DNA of 42,120 nucleotides from Lachnospiraceae bacterium (lineage in GTDB: Bacteria; Bacillota; Clostridia; Lachnospirales; Lachnospiraceae): the NCBI GenBank assembly GCA_024693225.1, contig JAILLI010000047.1, positions 1 to 42,120 of the forward strand, given 5' to 3'. Below the pieces are notes generated by a model. It was not told the origin of the DNA, made no database searches, and worked only from the letters and a program-made list of their open reading frames with translations. Made by a program: the position numbers and the translations under genes. This document shows positions 10,382-17,211 of this stretch, piece after piece. Within the stretch, counting starts at the first letter, position 1. Each line of letters opens with the position of its first letter.

Positions 10382-10639
10382 ATGTTTGACAAGGACGTCA
10401 TCAACTGTTTTCTTGAAAACCAGAACCAGCTCTTTGATGAGGATGTAGCCACGACACCCGATGAGGCACAGGATTTTCTCGAAGATTCCATGGCCGTGGT
10501 CGCTGAGGACATCGAAGAGGTCATAGAGTATTTTGACGAGATGGGTGTCGATACCGAGGGTATGTCCGAAGAGGAGATCGAGCAGCAGGCGGAAGTCTTC
10601 ACACTGCCCGACGGGCGCTACCTGGTAGTGAATGCCTGA
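10382..10639 (+). CDS. Small acidic conserved hypothetical protein
   Basis: 85-aa acidic ORF starting MFDKDVINCFLENQNQLFDED immediately after the ppk stop; SD-like AGGGAGGTG upstream. Confidence 0.7.
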   Translation: MFDKDVINCFLENQNQLFDEDVATTPDEAQDFLEDSMAVVAEDIEEVIEYFDEMGVDTEGMSEEEIEQQAEVFTLPDGRYLVVNA

Positions 10640-10746
10640 TCTGCGCCTTGGTATGTGCCGGGTTTTATGATAATCTGATATGCACCCGGGGCCTACTGTC
10701 TATGGCGGTTTAAAGGGCCTTAGGTTCAGATAAGAGGAGAAATATT

Positions 10747-12384
10747 ATGATAAGTGCAAACAATGTTACATACCGTGTGGGGAAAAAGGCCCTTTTTGAG
10801 GACGTTAACATCAAGTTCACGGAGGGCAACTGCTACGGTCTCATCGGTGCCAACGGTGCCGGCAAATCAACCTTTCTTAAGATATTGTCCGGCCAGCTGG
10901 ATACGACAGCCGGGGACATAGCCATAACTCCGGGACAGAGACTGTCGGTCCTTGAGCAGGACCATTTCAAATATGATGCCTATACGGTCATGGACACGGT
11001 CATCATGGGCAATCAGCATCTCTATGACGTGATGAAGGAAAAGGACGCCATCTATGCCAAGGAGGATTTCTCCGATGAGGACGGCATAAGGGCGAGCGAG
11101 CTTGAGGCGGAGTTTGCCGAGATGGACGGATGGGAGGCGGAAAGCAATGCCGCTACCTTACTCAACGGCCTGGGGATAGATACCGAGTACCATTACAGCC
11201 TTGTAGGTGACCTTGCAGGTCCCTTAAAAGTCAAGGTCCTTCTGGCCAGGGCTCTTTTCGGTTCGCCCGATATACTCCTTCTTGACGAGCCCACCAACCA
11301 CCTGGATCTGGATGCCATAGAGTGGCTGGAAGAGTTTCTGATCAATTTTGAGAACACGGTCATCGTTGTCAGTCACGACAGGTATTTCCTCAATAAGGTA
11401 TGTACCTATACGGCGGACATAGATTATGGAAAGATACAGCTTTATGCCGGCAACTATGACTTCTGGTATGAGAGCAGCCAGCTCCTCATCCAGCAGATGA
11501 AGGAAGCCAACAAGAAGAAGGAAGAGAAGATCAAAGAACTTCAGGAATTCATCTCAAGGTTCTCGGCCAACGCATCAAAATCCAAGCAGGCAACAAGCCG
11601 TAAGAGGGCCCTTGAAAAGATCCAGCTCGACGAGATCAAGCCTTCAAGCAGGAAGTATCCCTACATAGATTTTCGGCCCGACAGGGAGATAGGAAACGAG
11701 GTCCTGACCGTTGAAGGTATAAGCAAGACCATCGACGGGGTCAAGGTGCTTGATAACATATCCTTCATACTCGGACATGATGACAAGGTCGCCTTTGTCG
11801 GGACCAACGAGCTTGCCAAGACAACCCTCTTTAAGATACTCATGGGTGAGCTTGAACCCGATGAGGGATCCTACAAGTGGGGAGTGACGACCTCCCAGGC
11901 TTATTTCCCCAGGGATTATACGGAAGAATTCGATCATGACTATACGATAACCGAATGGCTTACGGGTTATTCGGCCATAAAGGACGTCACATATGTCAGG
12001 GGCTTCCTGGGTCGCATGCTCTTCCCGGGAGAGGACGGGGTCAAAAAGATAAACATCCTGTCGGGAGGTGAGAAGGTCCGCTGCCTCCTTTCCAAGATGA
12101 TGATATCCGGAGCCAATATACTGATACTGGACGAGCCGACCAACCATCTGGACATGGAGAGCATAACCGCGCTCAACAACGGGCTCATCAAGTTCCCGGG
12201 CGTCATACTCTTTGCTTCCCATGACCACCAGTTTGTGGAAACGACTGCAAACCGTATCATGGAATTTCTGCCCGACGGAAGCCTGATAGACAAGATCACC
12301 ACCTATGACGAATATCTTGCAAGCGACGAGATGGCAAGAAAGAGATTTGTATATACAGCCAATGTGGAGGAAGATGACAATTAA
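10747..12384 (+). CDS. ABC-F family ATP-binding protein
   Basis: Two ABC cassettes: GANGAGKST; LLLDEPTNHLDLDAIEWLEEFL; second cassette LSGGEKVRCLLSKMM...LILDEPTNHLDMESI; no TM region. The second Walker A is atypical (GTNELAKTTLFK). Confidence 0.92.
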   Translation: MISANNVTYRVGKKALFEDVNIKFTEGNCYGLIGANGAGKSTFLKILSGQLDTTAGDIAITPGQRLSVLEQDHFKYDAYTVMDTVIMGNQHLYDVMKEKDAIYAKEDFSDEDGIRASELEAEFAEMDGWEAESNAATLLNGLGIDTEYHYSLVGDLAGPLKVKVLLARALFGSPDILLLDEPTNHLDLDAIEWLEEFLINFENTVIVVSHDRYFLNKVCTYTADIDYGKIQLYAGNYDFWYESSQLLIQQMKEANKKKEEKIKELQEFISRFSANASKSKQATSRKRALEKIQLDEIKPSSRKYPYIDFRPDREIGNEVLTVEGISKTIDGVKVLDNISFILGHDDKVAFVGTNELAKTTLFKILMGELEPDEGSYKWGVTTSQAYFPRDYTEEFDHDYTITEWLTGYSAIKDVTYVRGFLGRMLFPGEDGVKKINILSGGEKVRCLLSKMMISGANILILDEPTNHLDMESITALNNGLIKFPGVILFASHDHQFVETTANRIMEFLPDGSLIDKITTYDEYLASDEMARKRFVYTANVEEDDN

Positions 12385-12389
12385 AGGTC

Positions 12390-13211
12390 ATGACTGATAC
12401 CAGGATACTTTTTGCGGATCTTGACGGCACCCTTCTTGATGATAACAAGAACGTCAGTGCCGAGGATCTGAGATCCATAAATGAGATGATAAGCGCCGGA
12501 CACAGGTTCGTCATCGCCACCGGAAGGCCCCTTTACAGTGCCAAAGTGGTGGCCCGCGAGCTTGACCTTTTCAGGGAAGGCATATTCCTTGCCGCCTCAA
12601 ACGGAGGCCTTATCTATGACTGCGGCACAGACACGGTAATAAGCAAGACCCATCTTGATGAGGATACGGTAAGGGCTTTTTTTGAGGCCGCATCAGCCGA
12701 AGGCCTTCATATACATACATACACGGATGATGACATAGTATCCCTTCGCGAAACCGAGGAACTTAAGGTCTACAGCAGGGCCATCAAGATGCCGTACAGG
12801 ATCCTGTCAAGGATACCGGAGGATCTGCCCGGCCCTCCCCCCAAGCTCATAGTCATGTCCATAAAGGAGAACAGCAGGAGAGTGCTTGAAGACTTTGAGG
12901 CAAGGCATAAGGACCTTGCGGCGGGGAAAGTACAGAGCGTCTTTTCAAATGACTATCTGCTCGAGTATCTGCCGGTCGGAGTCTCAAAGGGAAAGGCCCT
13001 TATACGCCTGTGCGATATCATGGGGATAGGGGTGGAAAACTCGGTCGCCTGCGGGGATGAGGCCAATGACATTCCCATGCTCGACGCGGCGGGAACTGCC
13101 GTCGTCATGAAGAACGGCACCGATGAGGCAAAGTCCCATGCGGACTATGTGACTGACCACACCAACAATGAGAACGGCATGACAGAGATCATCCACAGAT
13201 TCATACTGTAA
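12390..13211 (+). CDS. Cof-type HAD-IIB hydrolase
   Basis: LFADLDGTLLDDNK, VIATGRP, GVSKGKAL, ACGDEANDIPML motifs. Confidence 0.93.
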   Translation: MTDTRILFADLDGTLLDDNKNVSAEDLRSINEMISAGHRFVIATGRPLYSAKVVARELDLFREGIFLAASNGGLIYDCGTDTVISKTHLDEDTVRAFFEAASAEGLHIHTYTDDDIVSLRETEELKVYSRAIKMPYRILSRIPEDLPGPPPKLIVMSIKENSRRVLEDFEARHKDLAAGKVQSVFSNDYLLEYLPVGVSKGKALIRLCDIMGIGVENSVACGDEANDIPMLDAAGTAVVMKNGTDEAKSHADYVTDHTNNENGMTEIIHRFIL

Positions 13212-13220
13212 AATAACAGT

Positions 13221-13250
13221 TGTGGTTTTTGCCGTATCTGGTGTATAATA
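13221..13250 (+). promoter_or_regulatory. Candidate sigma-A promoter upstream of the SH3-domain protein
   Basis: TTGTGG - 18 bp - TATAAT. Confidence 0.55.
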
Positions 13251-13339
13251 TACAGTTGAGATATAATGTACCATTGTGTTTATCGCACGGACGGAATATA
13301 TTTTCGTCCAATATCAGTATCAGATAAAGGAGAATCATC

Positions 13340-14458
13340 GTGAGAAAGCAGAACAACAGCATTATCAGAATCCTGATCCTTGTGTTTGCGGTGCTCATAG
13401 TATTGACGGCCATAGGAGAGGTTACTTACTTCCTCATAGCTAAGAACAAGCTCAAAGCCATAGCCCTCAATCCCGAGTTTTCGGAGACATCGCTTGAGGT
13501 CGGAACCCAGTATACGTTCGACATCAAGACGACACCGTCCGAGGCCAGCATCAAGAAGGCAAAGTGTTACGTGGACGACCCGACCTCTTCCTTCGAGATC
13601 GGCGAGAATGGCAAGGCCATCCTCACAACTGGAATGAACGAAGGCAATGTTACCGTTTATGTGGAATGCAAGGATATCAAGAGCCAGGTGCTGACATTTT
13701 CCATAGTCGATTCGGTAGCCCGTGCCCAGGCTGAAGCGGCAGCGCAGGCGGAAGCCCAGCAGGCGGCAGAGGAAGAAGCCGCAGCAGAAGAAGCGGCAGC
13801 CGAGCCCGCAGAGGTCAAGCTCTATGTCAAGAGCACGGGAGATGACGTAAACATCAGATCCCAGAACAGCAAAGAGGGCGAGGTCCTTGGCAAGGCCAAG
13901 AAGGGTGATGTGTTCGAGAAGGTTGAGGATGTGGACGACTGGACACATATCAAGTATAAAGACCAGGACGCTTACATGAAGACCGAGTTCCTTACAGAGA
14001 TATCCGAGGAGGAATACCAGGAGGGCGGTTCATCCGAGGAGAACAAGGAAGAGGAGAAGAAGGAAGAAGAAAAGAAAGAAGAAGAAAAGAAGGAAGAGAA
14101 GACCGAAGGCAACGCCGGAGACAATACGGAAGCGGCAGGACAGACCAAGGAAGAGGCTGAGGCAAAGCTGAAGGCAGACCAGGAGAAGGCAGCCCAGGAA
14201 GCGGCCCAGCAGCCGGCTGAGGCACCTGCAGCCGAGACACCCGCAGCCGAAGCGCCTGCACCCGCACCCGCGGCACCGGCAGTCGGAGGACATGAATACG
14301 GCGGACACGTATTTACGGACAGTGAGTGGAATTACCTGCTCCAGCTCTGGGATTACACAGGTGATGCAGCAGAGATGATAACCCACCATTCCGCGGCAGA
14401 GCTCAAGGCAGTTCTTGATGATAAGAACCCCGGAGGAGTTATCAGAAGCCCCTGGTAA
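13340..14458 (+). CDS. Membrane-anchored surface protein with Ig-like region, bacterial SH3 domain and low-complexity linkers
   Basis: N-terminal TM helix; KLYVKSTGDDVNIRSQNSKEGEVLGKAKKGDVFE (SH3b-type); A/E-rich, (KEEE)n and PA-rich segments; conserved-looking C-terminal HVFTDSEWNYLLQLWDYTGDAAEMITHHSAAEL. GTG or later start possible. Confidence 0.75.
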   Translation: MRKQNNSIIRILILVFAVLIVLTAIGEVTYFLIAKNKLKAIALNPEFSETSLEVGTQYTFDIKTTPSEASIKKAKCYVDDPTSSFEIGENGKAILTTGMNEGNVTVYVECKDIKSQVLTFSIVDSVARAQAEAAAQAEAQQAAEEEAAAEEAAAEPAEVKLYVKSTGDDVNIRSQNSKEGEVLGKAKKGDVFEKVEDVDDWTHIKYKDQDAYMKTEFLTEISEEEYQEGGSSEENKEEEKKEEEKKEEEKKEEKTEGNAGDNTEAAGQTKEEAEAKLKADQEKAAQEAAQQPAEAPAAETPAAEAPAPAPAAPAVGGHEYGGHVFTDSEWNYLLQLWDYTGDAAEMITHHSAAELKAVLDDKNPGGVIRSPW

Positions 14459-14473
14459 GATATAGAGGATGAT

Positions 14474-14955
14474 ATGGCAAAGACGCTTAAGGAAATACAG
14501 AAGATCATAGAAGAAAACGGCATAGAGATGGTGGACTTCAAGCTGACCGATATAGACGGCAGGTGGAGACACCTGTCAATACCGGCCAAGAGGCTTACGT
14601 AGAGCACCATGGAGCACGGTATCGGATTTGACGGCAGCAACTACGGCTATGCACCCGTCGAGAACAGTGACATGGTCTTCATCCCCGTGCTTGAATCGGT
14701 TGTCATATGTGTTGGGGACCTTTTGACTGCAACCTTTACAGCCTGCCCGAAGAGGAGAAGGCAAAGCTTACCGGGCTTCAGGCAAGCCTTGAGGAAGCGA
14801 TCGCGGCCCTTCGTGCTGATCATGATTATCTGACGGCGGGAGGTGTCTTCCCCGAAAGGCTGATAGAACAGCTGATAGAGCGTGAGCAGAAGGCATCATC
14901 GGCCATATCGCGCATCCCTCATCCCATGGAATTTGCTATGTATTACGATATCTGA
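14474..14955 (+). pseudogene. glnA: Decayed glutamine synthetase: N- and C-terminal fragments with amber stop, frameshift and internal deletion
   Basis: MAKTLKEIQKIIEENGIEMVDFKLTDIDGRWRHLSIPAKRLT, TAG (14600-14602), STMEHGIGFDGSNYGYAPVENSDMVFIP, then in another frame GPFDCNLYSLPEEEKAKL...LTAGGVFPERLIEQLIE...IPHPMEFAMYYDI. The catalytic core is missing. Confidence 0.85.
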
Positions 14956-14966
14956 TGATTTTCCTG

Positions 14967-14995
14967 TTGCAATCGCCGGGATAAGGTGGTACTAT
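14967..14995 (+). promoter_or_regulatory. Candidate promoter for the rimP-nusA-infB operon
   Basis: TTGCAA - 17 bp - TACTAT; 12-bp palindrome TACCATATGGTA (14995-15006) at the presumed start site. Confidence 0.5.
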
Positions 14996-15021
14996 ACCAT
15001 ATGGTAATATTGTTAAGGTAT

Positions 15022-15050
15022 GAAGTGAGCTGTTTGCAGCTCACTTCTTT
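15022..15050 (+). terminator. Terminator/attenuator-like hairpin in the rimP leader
   Basis: Perfect 11-bp stem GAAGTGAGCTG-TTTG-CAGCTCACTTC followed by TTT, just upstream of rimP. Confidence 0.6.
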
Positions 15051-15067
15051 ATATATCAGGTGCTTAT

Positions 15068-15544
15068 ATGTCAAAAAGAGATGAGATCGAAAGGCGTACC
15101 GAAGAAGCCCTGCTTCCCATACTGGACGGGTTCGGCTTTGAACTCTGGGACGTCGAGTATGTAAAAGAACGGGATGAATATTATCTTCGCGTCTATATCG
15201 ACAAGGAAGGCGGTATCACGATAGATGACTGTGTGGATGTATCAAGGAAGCTTTCCGATACGATCGACGCGGATGATTATATCGAGGATGCATACACGCT
15301 CGAAGTCAGTTCACCGGGGCTTGGCAGGAAGCTCATAAAGGACAGGGAATTTGACAGGTCCATAGGAAGAGACGTGGATATAAAGTTCTACAGGAGTGTG
15401 GACGGAGTAAAGGAGACTACCGGAAAGCTCGTTTCATACGACTCGGATACGGTCACCATAGGATCCGAAGAGAATGCACCGCCGGGTACGCGGTCATATA
15501 AAAGGGAAGATATAGCAACAGTCAGATTATCGGTGGATTTTTAA
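15068..15544 (+). CDS. rimP: Ribosome maturation factor RimP
   Basis: GFELWDVEYVKERDEYYLRVYIDKEGGITIDDCVDVSRKLSDTID, YTLEVSSPGLGRKL; position before nusA. Confidence 0.95.
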   Translation: MSKRDEIERRTEEALLPILDGFGFELWDVEYVKERDEYYLRVYIDKEGGITIDDCVDVSRKLSDTIDADDYIEDAYTLEVSSPGLGRKLIKDREFDRSIGRDVDIKFYRSVDGVKETTGKLVSYDSDTVTIGSEENAPPGTRSYKREDIATVRLSVDF

Positions 15545-15580
15545 CCCAATCATCAAGCGATAAATAAAAGGAGAACAACA

Positions 15581-16870
15581 ATGGCAAAGAAGGAAGTGCA
15601 GAAGGAAGACAGCGGCAGGGAGCTTTTGATGGCCCTCGACATACTTGAGAAAGAGAAGGACATAAGCAAGGAGACCATGTTCGAGGCTATCGAGACATCG
15701 CTCCTTACTGCCTGCAAGCAGCATTACGGAAAATCCGACAACATGAGGGTCGAGATAGACAGAGAGACCGGACATTTCAGGGTTTTCGCCAAGAAGACTG
15801 TTGTCATGAAGCCTGAAGACAATGTGACGGAGATCGCAAAGGAAGAGGCCAAGAAGATAGATAAGGGAGTAAGGGTCGGTGATGTCCTTGATGTTGAAGT
15901 GGAAAGCAAGGATTTCGGCCGTATAGCAACGACCAACGCCAAGAACGTCATCCTTCAGAAGATCCGCGAAGAGGAGCGTTCCGTTGTGGTCAAGACCTTT
16001 AAGGACAAGGAACGTTCGGTCGTTACCGGTGTCGTACAGCGTTATGTAGGCAAGAACGTCTGCATAGACTTAGGCAAGGCGGATGCATTTCTTCCCGAAT
16101 CAGAGCAGATACCAAGGGAGAACCTGCGGATAAATGACCGTGTAAAGGTTTATGTGGTAGAGGTCAAGGAAAATAACCGCGGGCCCCGTATCTCTGTCTC
16201 GCGTACACATCCCTTTCTGGTCAAGTGCCTGTTCGAGGCTGAAGTATCAGAGATCAGGGACGGCAGCGTGGAGATAAAGTCCATTGCCCGTGAAGCGGGA
16301 AGCCGTACCAAGATGGCCGTGTGGTCCAACAATCCGGATGTGGATCCCGTCGGTGCATGCGTCGGTATGAACGGTACAAGGGTCAATGCGGTTGTAGATG
16401 AGCTGCGCGGCGAGAAGATAGATATCATATGCTGGGACGACAACCCCGGTATCCTTATAGAAAACGCACTTTCACCTGCAAAGGTTGTATTTGTCATAGC
16501 GGACAGCGATGAAAAGTCAGCCAAGGTCGTGGTTCCCGACGACCAGCTGTCACTTGCCATAGGTAAGGAAGGACAGAACGCCAGACTTGCGGCCAAGCTT
16601 ACCGGATTTAAGATCGACATCAAGTCCGAAACGCAGGCCAAGGATACTCCGGGCTTCAGGCTTGAGGATTATTATGATGAAGACGAGTATGAGGAAGGCG
16701 AATATATAGAAGGTGAATACGCCGAGGGCGAATATGCCGAAGGTGAGTATGCCGAGGGCGAATACGCTGAGGGAGAGTATGCCGAAGGAGAGTACGCCGA
16801 AGGTGAGTATGAAGAAGAGCCTGCAGAGGATGCAGCAGGTGACGAAGAGGCGGCCACAGGAGAGGAATGA
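15581..16870 (+). CDS. nusA: Transcription termination/antitermination protein NusA with acidic repeat tail
   Basis: ELLMALDILEKEKDISKETMFEAIE N-terminus, S1 and KH motifs (DPVGACVGMNGTRVNAVVDELRGEKIDII, LAIGKEGQNARLAAKLTGFKIDI), C-terminal (EGEYA)n tail. Confidence 0.97.
   Translation: MAKKEVQKEDSGRELLMALDILEKEKDISKETMFEAIETSLLTACKQHYGKSDNMRVEIDRETGHFRVFAKKTVVMKPEDNVTEIAKEEAKKIDKGVRVGDVLDVEVESKDFGRIATTNAKNVILQKIREEERSVVVKTFKDKERSVVTGVVQRYVGKNVCIDLGKADAFLPESEQIPRENLRINDRVKVYVVEVKENNRGPRISVSRTHPFLVKCLFEAEVSEIRDGSVEIKSIAREAGSRTKMAVWSNNPDVDPVGACVGMNGTRVNAVVDELRGEKIDIICWDDNPGILIENALSPAKVVFVIADSDEKSAKVVVPDDQLSLAIGKEGQNARLAAKLTGFKIDIKSETQAKDTPGFRLEDYYDEDEYEEGEYIEGEYAEGEYAEGEYAEGEYAEGEYAEGEYAEGEYEEEPAEDAAGDEEAATGEE
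16690..16815 (+). repeat. Tandem 15-bp coding repeat (EGEYA pentapeptide) in the nusA 3' end
   Basis: Roughly 7-8 consecutive GAR-GGN-GAR-TAY-GCN units, mostly synonymous variants. Confidence 0.9.
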
Positions 16871-17205
16871 TCCGTATGAAGCAGGATCCGGTATTATCGC
16901 TTCTGGGCCTGGCCCAGAAGGCGGGAAACGTAAAGAGTGGTGAGTTCATGACTGAGAGCACCATAAAGGAAGGCAAGTCCTTTCTGTGCATAGTGGCAAT
17001 GGATGCATCCGATAATACGAAAAAGAAATTCACGGATATGTGCAGATTTTACGGTGTCAGCATGGCCATGTATTCCGACATGGGTTCACTCGGACATGCG
17101 ATAGGAAAAGAGTACCGGGCTTCATTGTGTGTGACCAACGAGAAGCTGGCAGAGCAGATCAGGAATAAGATACTCAATGCATCGGTCGATCCGGAAAGGA
17201 AGTAG
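16867..17205 (+). CDS. L7Ae-like ribosomal protein (YlxQ family)
   Basis: PVLSLLGLAQKAGNVKSGEFMTESTIKEGKSFLCIVAMDASDNTKKKF; 4-bp overlap with nusA. Confidence 0.88.
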   Translation: MIRMKQDPVLSLLGLAQKAGNVKSGEFMTESTIKEGKSFLCIVAMDASDNTKKKFTDMCRFYGVSMAMYSDMGSLGHAIGKEYRASLCVTNEKLAEQIRNKILNASVDPERK

Positions 17206-17211
17206 TGATTA

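Noticed and set aside
10640-10746. Possible hairpin around TGTGCCGGG...TGCACCCGGGG before the ABC-F gene
   Set aside because: The segments are closer to imperfect direct repeats than complementary arms; no convincing terminator or attenuator could be drawn.
14600-14602. TAG in the glutamine synthetase fragment as possible stop-codon recoding (pyrrolysine/suppression)
   Set aside because: The same locus has a frameshift and loss of the catalytic core, so simple pseudogene decay is far more likely.
16672-16857. Regular 15-bp repeats resembling a short CRISPR-like or minisatellite array
   Set aside because: Units are contiguous with no spacers, in frame with NusA, and vary synonymously; this is a coding pentapeptide repeat.
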